Assembly: GCF_036014015.1 (NCBI RefSeq)
Contig: NZ_CP107905.1
Location: 310,001 to 374,000 of the forward strand
Length of the DNA stretch: 64,000 bases
Source: Streptomyces sp. NBC_00457
GTDB taxonomy: Bacteria > Actinomycetota > Actinomycetes > Streptomycetales > Streptomycetaceae
Direction of reading: 5' to 3'
Under the pieces are notes generated by a model that saw nothing but the letters and a program-made list of their open reading frames with translations, was not told the origin of the DNA and did not search any database. Positions 43,411 through 51,706 of this stretch are shown piece after piece. The position numbers and the translations under genes were made by a program. Positions within the stretch are counted from its first letter, which is position 1. Every line of letters begins with the position of its first letter.

Positions 43411-43430
43411 CGTTGTTCTCCGTTGTTCTC
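43411..43430 (-). repeat. Exact tandem decamer at the paoD ribosome site
   Basis: GAGAACAACG occurs twice in tandem (minus strand) immediately before GCC-GTG of paoD. Because each unit starts with GAG, the duplication alters the ribosome-binding region. Confidence 0.6.
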
Positions 43431-43558
43431 GTGGTTCGCGGTGAGGGTGGGGCGGGCCGCCGCCGCGCCGACGGGGAGCGTATGGGCGGCGGCGGCCCTG
43501 GTAGGTCCGGCAGCCGGACGGGGGACCGACTGCCGGACCGGCCTGTGGGGCGCTGGGG

Positions 43559-45757
43559 TCAGAGCAACGCCTCGGCCGTGATGGGCAGTTCGCGGACCCG
43601 ACGGCCGGTGGCGTTGAAGACCGCGTTGGCGATCGCGGCCGCCACACCCACCTGGACGACCTCGCCGAGCCCCTTGACGCCGAGCTCGTTGCCGTCGTTG
43701 TCCTCGCCGTCCAGGTAGATCGCCCTGACCTCGGGGACGTCGGCGTTGACGGGGACGAGGTAGTCGGCGAGGTTGGCGTTGACGATCCGGCCGTCGCGGT
43801 GGTCGGTGACCGTGTGCTCAAGGAGGGCCCCGCCGATACCGCCCACGATGCCGCCGATCGCCTGACTGTCCGCCAGCTTGGGGCTGATGATCCGCCCGGC
43901 GTCGTACACGCCGAGCATGCGCCGCACCCGCACCAGACCGAGGGTCGCATCCACGGCGATCTCGGCGAAGGCCGCGCCGTAGGCGTGGTAGGAGCGCCGC
44001 GCGGGAGTCGGCGGCCCGGCGTAGGAGCCGCGTGCTTCCAGGTGGGAGCGGTCGTTGCGGGCCAGCAGCCGCCCGTACGTCTCACCGCGCGCCGGGTTGC
44101 CCTTCACATGCAGCCGGCCGCCGCGCACCACCACATCGCCGGCGTCCACGCCGTACAGCGGCGAATCGCGGTCCTCGACGGCCAGCTCGATCGCCTGCTG
44201 CCGCACCTTGTCGCAGGCGTCGAGAACGGCGGTGCCGACGCTGGCCATGGTCGCCGAGCCGCCGTGCGGGCCGGTCTGCGGATACAGCGAGTCGCCGAGC
44301 CGGAAGGTCACCGTGCGCATGGTCAGTCCGAGCGCGTCCGCGGCCACCTGGGTCTGCGAGGTGTAGGTGCCCGGCCCCATGTCACTGGTGGCCGTCTCGA
44401 CCACAGCGGTGCCGTCGGCATCCAGGCGGGCCCGGGCCTCCGCTGGAAAACGCCCGGGGTCGTACACGCTGGTGGCCATGCCCATGCCGATCAGCCAGTC
44501 GCCCTCGCGCCGCGAACGCGGCCGGGACGAACGCCGGTGCCAGCCGAACTCCCGGGCACCGACCGTGTAGCACTCGCGCAGCCGGCGGGTGGAGAACGGC
44601 AGGTTGTTCGACTCGTCCTCTTCCGGCTCGTTGCGCCGCCGCAGCTCGATCGGGTCGATGCCGAGCTTGTCCGCGAGCTCGTCCATGGCCGACTCGATCG
44701 CGAACGACGCCGTGGCGAAGCCGGGGCCACGCATCCAGATCGGGGTGTTCACATCCAGCGGCACCTGCCGGTACGCCTGGCTGACGTTGGGCATGCTGTA
44801 GGTCATCTGCCCCGCGCCCATGATGGCCTCAGTGAACGTCTCGTACGACGAGGTCTCGGCGTCGATACCGTGAATGGCCGCGGTCAGCCGACCGCGCCGG
44901 TCACTGCCGAGACGCAGCCGGTACGCGTACGCCGGCCGGTAGCCGGTGCCGAAGTACATCTGCCGTCGGCTGAGCACCAGCTTGACCGGGCGCTTCGTCT
45001 CTCGCGCGGCCAGAGCGGCGACGGTGGTGTGCGGCCAGCAGCGCAGCCCGCTGCCGAAACCGCCGCCGACGAACGGGTTGATGACGCGCACCGCGTCCGC
45101 GGGCAGGCCGAACACGGCGGCGAGTTCGTCGTGGGTGCCCATCACCCATTGCGTCTTGTCCCAGACGGTGAGCTTGTTGCCGTCCCAACGGGCGAGGGTG
45201 GCGTGCGGCTCCATCGGGTTGTGATGGTTGCGCGCCAGCTCGTAGGTGGCATCCAGCCGTACGGGAGCGTCGCGCAGGCCTGCCTCCGCGTCGCCGCGCG
45301 CGTAGTTCGTCGGCTCGCCCGGCTCGGCCTCGGCGAGGTCCGTCGAGGACTGCTCAGCGTCGTACTCGACGTTGACCAGACTCGCGCCGTGCTGGGCGGC
45401 CTCCAGGGTGGTGGCCACGACGACGGCGACGGGCTGGCCGTGGAAGAGGACCTTGTCGTCCTGGAAGACCCGCAGCCGCCGGCCCCCCGGAGGATTGTTG
45501 GACCCGGGGTTGTCGCGGTACGGCAGCTTCGGGGCGTTGCGGTGGTGGATCACCCGCAGCACACCCGGGTGCTTCTCGGCGTCACCGGCATCGATGGAGG
45601 TGATACGGCCCAGCCCGATGCTCGCGTCGACGATCACGGCGTGCACGGCCCCGTCGATGTCGTGTTCGGCGGCGTATTGCGCCTTGCCGGTGACCTTCAG
45701 CCGACCGTCCACCCGGGAGAGCGGGGCGCCGACGGCTGCCTGCGGCTGGGGGCTCAT
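43559..45757 (-). CDS. paoC: Molybdenum (MCD) catalytic subunit of aldehyde oxidoreductase
   Basis: A 732-aa xanthine-oxidase-family large subunit that oxidises aldehydes to acids. The N-terminal segment is LSRVDGRLKVTGKAQYAAEHDIDGAVHAVIV, Moco-binding regions are VINPFVGGGFGSGLRCWPHTTVAALAA and RGPGFATASFAIESAMDELA, and the catalytic Glu region is near the C-terminus in GVKGLGEVVQVGVAAAIANAVFNATGRRVRELP. It overlaps paoB by ATGA. No signal peptide of its own is seen; export would be piggy-back on the Tat-bearing Fe-S subunit. Confidence 0.92.
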   Translation of the reverse strand: MSPQPQAAVGAPLSRVDGRLKVTGKAQYAAEHDIDGAVHAVIVDASIGLGRITSIDAGDAEKHPGVLRVIHHRNAPKLPYRDNPGSNNPPGGRRLRVFQDDKVLFHGQPVAVVVATTLEAAQHGASLVNVEYDAEQSSTDLAEAEPGEPTNYARGDAEAGLRDAPVRLDATYELARNHHNPMEPHATLARWDGNKLTVWDKTQWVMGTHDELAAVFGLPADAVRVINPFVGGGFGSGLRCWPHTTVAALAARETKRPVKLVLSRRQMYFGTGYRPAYAYRLRLGSDRRGRLTAAIHGIDAETSSYETFTEAIMGAGQMTYSMPNVSQAYRQVPLDVNTPIWMRGPGFATASFAIESAMDELADKLGIDPIELRRRNEPEEDESNNLPFSTRRLRECYTVGAREFGWHRRSSRPRSRREGDWLIGMGMATSVYDPGRFPAEARARLDADGTAVVETATSDMGPGTYTSQTQVAADALGLTMRTVTFRLGDSLYPQTGPHGGSATMASVGTAVLDACDKVRQQAIELAVEDRDSPLYGVDAGDVVVRGGRLHVKGNPARGETYGRLLARNDRSHLEARGSYAGPPTPARRSYHAYGAAFAEIAVDATLGLVRVRRMLGVYDAGRIISPKLADSQAIGGIVGGIGGALLEHTVTDHRDGRIVNANLADYLVPVNADVPEVRAIYLDGEDNDGNELGVKGLGEVVQVGVAAAIANAVFNATGRRVRELPITAEALL

Positions 45758-46734
45758 TTGCTGTCTCCTACGGTACGCAGCTGGCGTTCGACGGTGCGCT
45801 GGAGCAACTCGACCTTGAAACGGTTGTGTTGGAGCGGGCTGGCCCCTTCGGAAGCCTTCTTCGCGGCCTCGGCCCAGAGCCGGTCCGAGGGGCGTTCACC
45901 GACGAGGGCTTCTTCGACGGCGGGCAGCTTCCAGGGGACGGTGCCCACGCCTCCGGCGGCGACGTATGCGTCCCGGATCACTCCGCCGCGTACGTGCAGT
46001 GCGACGGCCGCGGAGGTCAGCGCGAACTCGTAGGACTGCCGGTCGCGCACCTTCAGATAGCCGGACTTCAGCGGACGCGGAAGGGCCGGAATCTCGACAG
46101 CGGTGATCAACTCGCCTCGGCGCAGGGCCTGTTCACGGTTCGGGGTGCTGCCCGGTCGCAGCAGGAAGTCGGCGAAGGGGACGCGGCGCTCCCCGTCCGG
46201 GCCCAGCAGATGCACCTGCGCCTCCAGCGCCGCGAACGCCACGGCGACATCGGAGGGGTGGGTGGCCACGCAGGCGTCGGAGGTGCCGAGGATCGCGTGC
46301 GTACGGTTGAAGCCCTCCAGCGCGGCACATCCCGAGCCGGGTTCGCGCTTGTTGCAGTCGGCGGTCACATCACGGAAGTACGTGCAGCGGGTGCGCTGCA
46401 TGATGTTGCCGCCGATGGTGGCCATGTTCCGCAACTGGGCCGACGCGCTCAGCTCCAGCGACTCGGAGATGACGGGATACAGAGTGCGCACCTTGGGGTG
46501 GGCGGCCGTCTCGGCCATGCTCACCAGCGCGCCGATGCGCAGGCCTCCGCGTTCGGTGACCCTGACTTCGCGCAGCGGCAGACCGGCGATGTCGACCAGG
46601 GTCTCGGGGCGTTCGACGGTCTCGCGCATCAGGTCGACCAGCGTGGTGCCGCCGGCTATGTAACGTCCGCCGTTCCGGCCTGCATTGACGGCCTCACGGG
46701 TGTCGGAGACCTTGGTGTAGGAGAAGGGATACAT
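45754..46734 (-). CDS. paoB: FAD subunit of aldehyde oxidoreductase
   Basis: A 326-aa FAD_binding_5 protein: MYPFSYTKVSDTREAV, the FAD phosphate loop IAGGTTLVDLMRETVERPETLVDI, and the C-terminal CO_deh_flav_C domain. The insertion RCTYFRDVTADCNKREPGSGCAALEG carries the cysteines that bind an extra [4Fe-4S] cluster in PaoB. That separates it from ordinary xanthine dehydrogenase subunits and supports the pao name. It is co-translated with paoC and lies 12 bp from paoA. Confidence 0.92.
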   Translation of the reverse strand: MYPFSYTKVSDTREAVNAGRNGGRYIAGGTTLVDLMRETVERPETLVDIAGLPLREVRVTERGGLRIGALVSMAETAAHPKVRTLYPVISESLELSASAQLRNMATIGGNIMQRTRCTYFRDVTADCNKREPGSGCAALEGFNRTHAILGTSDACVATHPSDVAVAFAALEAQVHLLGPDGERRVPFADFLLRPGSTPNREQALRRGELITAVEIPALPRPLKSGYLKVRDRQSYEFALTSAAVALHVRGGVIRDAYVAAGGVGTVPWKLPAVEEALVGERPSDRLWAEAAKKASEGASPLQHNRFKVELLQRTVERQLRTVGDSK

Positions 46735-46746
46735 GGCGGCCGATCC

Positions 46747-47385
46747 TCACTTCCGGCCCGCGGTCTGTTCGACCGCGCGCACGATTTTCACGTAACAGCC
46801 GCAGCGGCAGATGTTGCCGCTCATGAACTCCCGGATCTCCTCGGCCGATCCGGTGTGGCCCTCCTTGATGCAGCCGACGCCGGAGACGATCTGGCCGGGC
46901 GTGCAGTAGCCGCACTGGAAGGCGTCCTCGTCGATGAACGCCTGCTGCAACGGGTGCAGTTCGTCGCCGTCGGCCAGGCCCTCGATCGTGGTGACCTCAG
47001 CACCTTCCAAACGCGCCGCCAGCGTCAGGCAGGAGTTGACGCGCCGGTCGTCGACCAGGACGGTGCACGCCCCACAGGCCCCGGCGTTGCAGCCCTTCTT
47101 CGAGCCCGTGAGGCCGAGGTGCTCGCGGAGCAGGTCCAGCAGCGAGGTGCGGTTGTCGACCGTCACGGTCCGACGGGTGCCGTTGACCGTCAGAGAGACG
47201 CGGCTGGAGGGCGGCGCCCCCGCGGCGGTCGCCTCCTCCGGGAGGGCGATGAAGGCCCCTCCGGCCACGACGGCTCCGCCGACCGCGGCACTGGTGGCGA
47301 TGAACGTGCGCCGAGAGGGCGCCAGGGAGGACTCGCCGGCTCCGGTGGGGGGTGGAGCGGCAGATTCAGGGAGTTCGGTAGACAT
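46747..47385 (-). CDS. paoA: Tat-exported [2Fe-2S] subunit of aldehyde oxidoreductase
   Basis: A 212-aa iron-sulfur subunit. A twin-arginine signal is visible (SRRTFIAT followed by AAVGGAVVAGGAFIALP), so the complex is exported folded. Two [2Fe-2S] sites follow: CNAGACGACTVLVDDRRVNSC and CGYCTPGQIVSG...GNICRCGCY. It is the first gene of paoABCD. The operon promoter region 152 bp upstream holds one copy of the 21-bp motif shared with two neighbouring units. Confidence 0.93.
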   Translation of the reverse strand: MSTELPESAAPPPTGAGESSLAPSRRTFIATSAAVGGAVVAGGAFIALPEEATAAGAPPSSRVSLTVNGTRRTVTVDNRTSLLDLLREHLGLTGSKKGCNAGACGACTVLVDDRRVNSCLTLAARLEGAEVTTIEGLADGDELHPLQQAFIDEDAFQCGYCTPGQIVSGVGCIKEGHTGSAEEIREFMSGNICRCGCYVKIVRAVEQTAGRK

Positions 47386-47537
47386 ACGTACGCCTTCGTA
47401 TCGCGGACGGATCGGCCGTACACAGCAGGGGGACGGGAGACTGGATCGTCGTCACCGCGGGAACCGGGCAACCGCGCGCTTCTGCAGCGGCGACTGGTCG
47501 CATGGGGAGTCTTGCACCACCGGCAACGCTGGCGGCA

Positions 47538-47558
47538 GGGAGACTTTTCTCCCCCCTT
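47538..47558. promoter_or_regulatory. Shared 21-bp motif, copy 1 (paoABCD)
   Basis: GGGAGACTTTT followed directly by CTCCCCCCTT. The first 16 bases also form a perfect dyad (GGGAGA-CTTT-TCTCCC). It lies 152 bp upstream of paoA on the minus strand, just past the cupin stop. Identical tail and similar head recur at 50353 and 52850. Confidence 0.7.
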
Positions 47559-47570
47559 GGTGAGCCGGGG

Positions 47571-47987
47571 TTACTGGTTGCGGGTGGTGCGGGGGCCGTT
47601 GTACTGCTGGTCGGTGACCGGCTCGGCCCAGGCGGTCTCGGGGGTGCCGTCGCCCGTGCCCTCCCACAGGGCGATGTGCTCCATGAACCGGTCCGGGGCG
47701 GCTCCGTGCCAGTGCTCCTCGTTCGGCGGGCAGGCGACGGTCTCGCCGGGGTGGGCTTCGAAGACGGTGCCGTCCCGGGTGCCGATGAGGGCGACGCCGG
47801 AAACGATGTGCAGGGTCTGGCCGAGGGCGTGGGAGTGCCAGTGGGTGCGAGCGCCCGGTGAGAAGCGGACCAGGTTGGCGCGCATCCGGGAGGGCTCCTG
47901 GCCGGCCACGATGACGTCCCACCACACGTCACCGGTGAACCAGTCCGCCGGGGCCTTGCTGCTGGGCTGCTGCTCGATGAATTCCAT
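47571..47987 (-). CDS. Small cupin-domain protein
   Basis: A 138-aa single cupin: ANLVRFSPGARTHWHSHALGQTLHIVSGVALI is cupin motif 1 with His-His and downstream Gln/Glu; PGETVACPPNEEHWHGAAPDRFMEHIALW is motif 2. It probably binds a divalent metal and acts on a small oxygenated molecule. ATG 47987 is chosen because the longer frame to 48068 overlaps the upstream SDR. It is the last gene of the MFS-SDR-cupin unit. Confidence 0.87.
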   Translation of the reverse strand: MEFIEQQPSSKAPADWFTGDVWWDVIVAGQEPSRMRANLVRFSPGARTHWHSHALGQTLHIVSGVALIGTRDGTVFEAHPGETVACPPNEEHWHGAAPDRFMEHIALWEGTGDGTPETAWAEPVTDQQYNGPRTTRNQ

Positions 47988-48027
47988 GGTGTCTCTCTGA
48001 GCTCTCGTTCGTACGCGGGGGCTGCCC

Positions 48028-48795
48028 CTAGCGGGCGACGTAGCCGCCGTCGACGGGGAGGGCGACACCGACGACGAAGCCCGCCCCGGGGCTGCACAGC
48101 CACAGCACCGCCTGGGCGATTTCCTCGGCGGTGCCGAGCCGGTTGATGGGCTGGTTGGCCTCGGCCTCGGCGCGGTCGAGCTCCCCCTTGGCGATCATGT
48201 CGCTGACCATGGGGGTGTCGATGGTGCCGGGGCAGACGGCGTTGATGCGGATGCCGCGTGGGGCGTATTCGAGCGCGGCGCTGGTGGTCAGGCCGATGAC
48301 TCCGTGTTTGGAGGCGTGGTACGAGGCGCGGCCGGGCAGGCCGACCAGGCCGCCGAGGGAGGAGCAGTTGACGATGGCGCCGCTGCCCTGGGCGCGCATG
48401 TGCCGCAGCTCGTGCTTCATGCACGCCCATACGCCCCGGAGGTTGATGGCGTTGACGCGGTCGAACCGTTCGGCGGGTTCGTCGGCGGCGTCGCTGGGCG
48501 GGATCTGGATGCCGGCGTTGTTGTAGGCCATGTCCAGGCGGCCGAAGGTCTCCACGGTGCGGTCGACCGCGGCGGCGACCTGGTCCTCGTCGCTGACGTC
48601 GCAGGTGAGGGCGAGGGCTTGGTGGCCGGCGTCGGTGAGTTCCTTCGCGGCTGTCTTCAGGGCGGCTTCGTCGATGTCGGTCAGGGCGACGGCGGCTCCG
48701 GACGCGGCGAACGCGCGCGCCGTCGCCAGGCCCATACCGGCGCCGGCTCCGGTGACGAGCGCGACCTGGCCGGTGAAGTCATACGTGGGATTCAC
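48028..48795 (-). CDS. SDR-family oxidoreductase
   Basis: A 255-aa classical SDR: cofactor motif VTGAGAGMGLATARAFAASG, NNAG in AYNNAGIQIP, catalytic Ser in NCSSLGGLVG and Tyr/Lys in YHASKHG, C-terminal RLGTAEEIAQAVLWLCSPGAGFVVGVALPVDGGY. It reduces or oxidises an unknown carbonyl/alcohol. It is in the middle of the MFS-SDR-cupin unit. Confidence 0.92.
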   Translation of the reverse strand: MNPTYDFTGQVALVTGAGAGMGLATARAFAASGAAVALTDIDEAALKTAAKELTDAGHQALALTCDVSDEDQVAAAVDRTVETFGRLDMAYNNAGIQIPPSDAADEPAERFDRVNAINLRGVWACMKHELRHMRAQGSGAIVNCSSLGGLVGLPGRASYHASKHGVIGLTTSAALEYAPRGIRINAVCPGTIDTPMVSDMIAKGELDRAEAEANQPINRLGTAEEIAQAVLWLCSPGAGFVVGVALPVDGGYVAR

Positions 48796-48983
48796 GTCGT
48801 GTTGTCCCTTCGAGAACGGAGGTGTGGCGGCGCGAGGGGTGTCGGGGCCGCCCTGGCGGGCTCGCGGCGTCCGGGCAGAGCCACGGCACGGTGACCGCGT
48901 TCCCGGTGGAGCGGGTCAGGCCGATGACGCCGTAGGCCTCCCGGTCAGGCTGACGCGGATGACGCTGCCGGAGTCGGCTCCCG

Positions 48984-50231
48984 TCACGGCACCTGCGCGG
49001 GTTCGTCGCGTCGCACGTCCGTCGGAGCGCCGCTCCGGGCCACGATCCGGCCCTTGTCAGAAGAGCCGTGGACGGCGAGGGCGATCAGCGGGAGCAGGGT
49101 GAGGGCGGCGATGACGGTGCCTACCAGGGGCGGGCCGGTCAGGCCGAGGGAGGAGTCCAGGGCCGTACCGGCGATCGCCGATCCGGCGGCGATGCCGGTG
49201 TTGAAGGCGGAGGTGGTCAGCGCCGAGGTGAGGGTGGGGGCGTCGCCGGCGAAGCGCATGGCGAGGGCGGTGACGACCGGGTTGACCGTGAAGCCGGTCA
49301 GGCCCATGAGAAAGACGAGGAGAGTGGCTGTCACCGCGTTGGCGGACAGCGGGATCAGCAGGAGCAGGACCAGGGCGGTGGCCGCGGCGGCCGCGATGGT
49401 GGTGACCATCGGACGTCGGTCGCCCAGGCCGCCTCCGATGGTGGTGCCGCCCAGGGCGCCGACGCCGAACGCGATGAGGACGAGCGGTACGGCGCCCGCC
49501 GGGATGCCCGCGCGGTCGGTCAGCAGCGGCGTGACATAGGTGTACGTCGCCAGAACGCCACCCATGATCAGCATCGCGGCACCGAGCGCCAGCCACAGCC
49601 GGCCTTGCCTCAGAGCCCGGACCTCGGCCCGGATGGACACCTCGACGCGCTGCTCCTGGGCCGGGATGAAGCGGCCGATGAACACGGCTGCCAGCCCGGA
49701 GAGGGCGGCCAGGGCCCAGAAGGGTCCGCGCCAGCCGGTGAACTGGCCGGCGAAGGAGCCGATCGGCACGCCGACGACGTTGGCCAGGGTCAGGCCGCCG
49801 ATCATGACGCCCGTCGCGCGGGTGGCGTTGCGCGGGCCCGCGGCGGTGGTGGCGACGACGAAGCCGACGGACCAGAACGCTCCGGTGGCCAGGGCCGTGA
49901 CGGCGCGGGCGATGAGGACGACCGTGAAGGACGTGCTGAGGGCGGCGACCAGATGTCCGAGGCAGAACACGGACAGGGCCAGGATCAGCGTCCGGCGCTG
50001 AGGAAGGCGCAGGGTCGCCATGGCCATGGTCGGTGCGCCGACGATCATGCCGATCGCGAAGGCGGTGATCAGCAGGCCGGCGTGGGAGACGCTGACTCCG
50101 AGGTCAACGGCCAACTCCGGCAGCAGTCCCGCGACGACGAACTCGGTGGTCCCCATCAGGAACGTGCCGGCGGCGAGCACCCAGACGACGAAGGGGAGCT
50201 TGCCGGGGGTGGTCCCGGACGCGGAAGGCAT
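48984..50231 (-). CDS. MFS transporter, DHA1 (AraJ-like) family
   Basis: A 415-aa, 12-helix exporter: FVVWVLAAGTFLMGTTEFVVAGLLPELAVDLGVSVSHAGLLITAFAIGMIVGAPTMAMATLRLPQRR, with LGDRRPM and VNPVVTALAMR regions. ATG 50231 has GGAGA 9 bp upstream, whereas the longer frame (50315) lacks a site. It is the first gene of the unit and has the 21-bp motif 121 bp upstream. It probably exports a drug or toxic organic. Confidence 0.9.
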   Translation of the reverse strand: MPSASGTTPGKLPFVVWVLAAGTFLMGTTEFVVAGLLPELAVDLGVSVSHAGLLITAFAIGMIVGAPTMAMATLRLPQRRTLILALSVFCLGHLVAALSTSFTVVLIARAVTALATGAFWSVGFVVATTAAGPRNATRATGVMIGGLTLANVVGVPIGSFAGQFTGWRGPFWALAALSGLAAVFIGRFIPAQEQRVEVSIRAEVRALRQGRLWLALGAAMLIMGGVLATYTYVTPLLTDRAGIPAGAVPLVLIAFGVGALGGTTIGGGLGDRRPMVTTIAAAAATALVLLLLIPLSANAVTATLLVFLMGLTGFTVNPVVTALAMRFAGDAPTLTSALTTSAFNTGIAAGSAIAGTALDSSLGLTGPPLVGTVIAALTLLPLIALAVHGSSDKGRIVARSGAPTDVRRDEPAQVP

Positions 50232-50352
50232 ACGTGTGGTCTCTCCTTGCGTGGAAATCGGCGGATCATGGTGGCGAGTGAAGCCGTCGCGGCAGACAGC
50301 GGACGGCGCGGCCACGGCTTCGACGGTTCCATGCGGCGAACCGGACGAAAAG

Positions 50353-50373
50353 GGGAAGATCTCCTCCCCCCTT
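50353..50373. promoter_or_regulatory. Shared 21-bp motif, copy 2 (MFS-SDR-cupin)
   Basis: GGGAAGATCTC followed directly by CTCCCCCCTT, 121 bp upstream of the MFS start (minus). The CTCCCCCCTT half is identical to copies 1 and 3; the GGGA start is also kept. Confidence 0.7.
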
Positions 50374-50399
50374 CATGCACGGGCGAGCGGTGGGGCGGG

Positions 50400-50933
50400 T
50401 CAGGGCGCGGCTTCGATGGTGATCTCGTCGGCGGTGGCGAGCTGCTCGGCGCCGCCGTCGGCCATGTGCCCGAGGATGACCAGGCCGGTCGCGTACGGGG
50501 CGTCGCGGTAGTAGGTGGCGAGCTGGTTCCAGGGGGCGTAGTACGCCAGGTCACCGACCTGGGGGTCGGCGCCTTCCGGGGCGCCGGAGGTGGACAGCTT
50601 CCGGGGCAGATCGGCGATCTTCTCAGCCTGGTTGAGGTCGCGCAGGGAGAGGGTCAGGGGGAGCTGGGCGGCGAAGTCGCGGGCCGTGGGGCTGTCGTTC
50701 AGGGTGGCGGCGATGTGGTGGCCGTCGAGGGTGAGCCGGATGTTCATCGCGGTTGTCCTGCCGGTCGGTGTGGTGGCTGCCGGGGCCGTCGAAGCCTGCG
50801 GCGACGCAGGCTCGGATGAGGAGGCGGCGGAGGCGGAGGGGGGTGGGGAATCGTCGGCGCAGGCGGTCATGACCAGCAGCAGGGCCGCGGCCGGGACCAC
50901 GCGGGCGAGAGCGCGGAGGGGGGTGGGGTTCAC
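50400..50933 (-). CDS. Cyclophilin-like-fold lipoprotein
   Basis: A 177-aa exported protein. The signal ends VMTAC (lipobox Cys), then a Ser/Pro/Ala linker (about 26-60) leads to a cyclophilin-like beta-barrel: IRLTLDGHHIAATLNDSPTARDFAAQLPLTLSLRDL...KLSTSGAPEGADPQVGDLAYYAPWNQLATYYRDAPYATGLVILGHM. These domains are commonly encoded beside aldehyde/keto reductases; their function is unknown. It is the third gene of the ADH-SDR unit. Confidence 0.85.
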   Translation of the reverse strand: MNPTPLRALARVVPAAALLLVMTACADDSPPPSASAASSSEPASPQASTAPAATTPTGRTTAMNIRLTLDGHHIAATLNDSPTARDFAAQLPLTLSLRDLNQAEKIADLPRKLSTSGAPEGADPQVGDLAYYAPWNQLATYYRDAPYATGLVILGHMADGGAEQLATADEITIEAAP

Positions 50934-50948
50934 GGGGTCGTCCTGTAG

Positions 50949-51614
50949 CTAGTCGGGCAGGGGCTCGGAGTAGTGGCGGAAGCCGTCCCGCTTGGTGTGG
51001 ATGTCGTACAGGCGCTGAGCCAAGGCGTCGGGGCTGCTGTGCTCGGTGTCGGGCCGGATGGCTCCGGGGATGATCAGCTGGGCGGCGTGGATGTTCGCCG
51101 GGGCGAGCGTGTCGTGGAGCATGCGGGCGTAGGCGCTCTCGGCGGCGAAGGCGATCGAGGTGCCGGCGACCTTCGGATTGGGGCGTAGGGCGCTGGAGCC
51201 GTTGACGAACAGCAGTGTGCCGCGGCCGAGTTCCCGCATGCCGGGCAGTACGGCGTTCACGCCGGCGACGGCACCCTTGACGGAGAAGGCGAGCGGGGCG
51301 TCGAGGTCGTCGGCGCTCGTGTCGAGGACCGGCTTCATGAAGTCGGCGTGCGGCACCGGGCTGTACTGGAGGATCTCGATGGGCCCCAGGGCGGCCGCAG
51401 CCGCGTACAGGGCCGCGGTCAGCGACTCGAGGTCGAGGACGTCGGCGGTGAACCCGCGCGCCTGGATGTCGTCACGGGCGAGGTCGGCGGTCAGGCCGTC
51501 CAGCTTTTCCGCGTTGCGGGCGATGAGGGCAACGGTGTGGCCGGCGGCTCCGAAGCGGCGGGCCGTGGCGAGCCCGAGGCCGGGGCCCGCGCCGACAAGG
51601 GCGAAGGTCGTCAT
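50949..51614 (-). CDS. SDR-family oxidoreductase
   Basis: A 221-aa SDR: FALVGAGPGLGLATARRFGAAGHTVALIARN (cofactor motif), FVNGSSALRP and a Tyr in ESAYARMLHDTLAPANI. The usual YxxxK is weakened (YARML, no Lys at +4), so catalysis may be altered. ATG 51614 starts it; the longer frame upstream is arginine/proline-rich. It is the second gene of the ADH unit. Confidence 0.85.
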   Translation of the reverse strand: MTTFALVGAGPGLGLATARRFGAAGHTVALIARNAEKLDGLTADLARDDIQARGFTADVLDLESLTAALYAAAAALGPIEILQYSPVPHADFMKPVLDTSADDLDAPLAFSVKGAVAGVNAVLPGMRELGRGTLLFVNGSSALRPNPKVAGTSIAFAAESAYARMLHDTLAPANIHAAQLIIPGAIRPDTEHSSPDALAQRLYDIHTKRDGFRHYSEPLPD

Positions 51615-51706
51615 GGTCAGTCCTTGGGTGAGTGAGGGTGGTGCCGGTGGTTCCGGTCCGAGGGCCGCACCGTCCCTGAGCGCCCCCGGTGTGGACGCGT
51701 CTGCGC

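Noticed and set aside
45826..48000. 724-aa plus frame over paoB/paoA/cupin
   Set aside because: Gly/Arg/Asp-rich antisense of well-supported genes.
49068..50819. 583-aa plus frame over the MFS gene
   Set aside because: Low-complexity GDE-rich antisense translation without domain signs.
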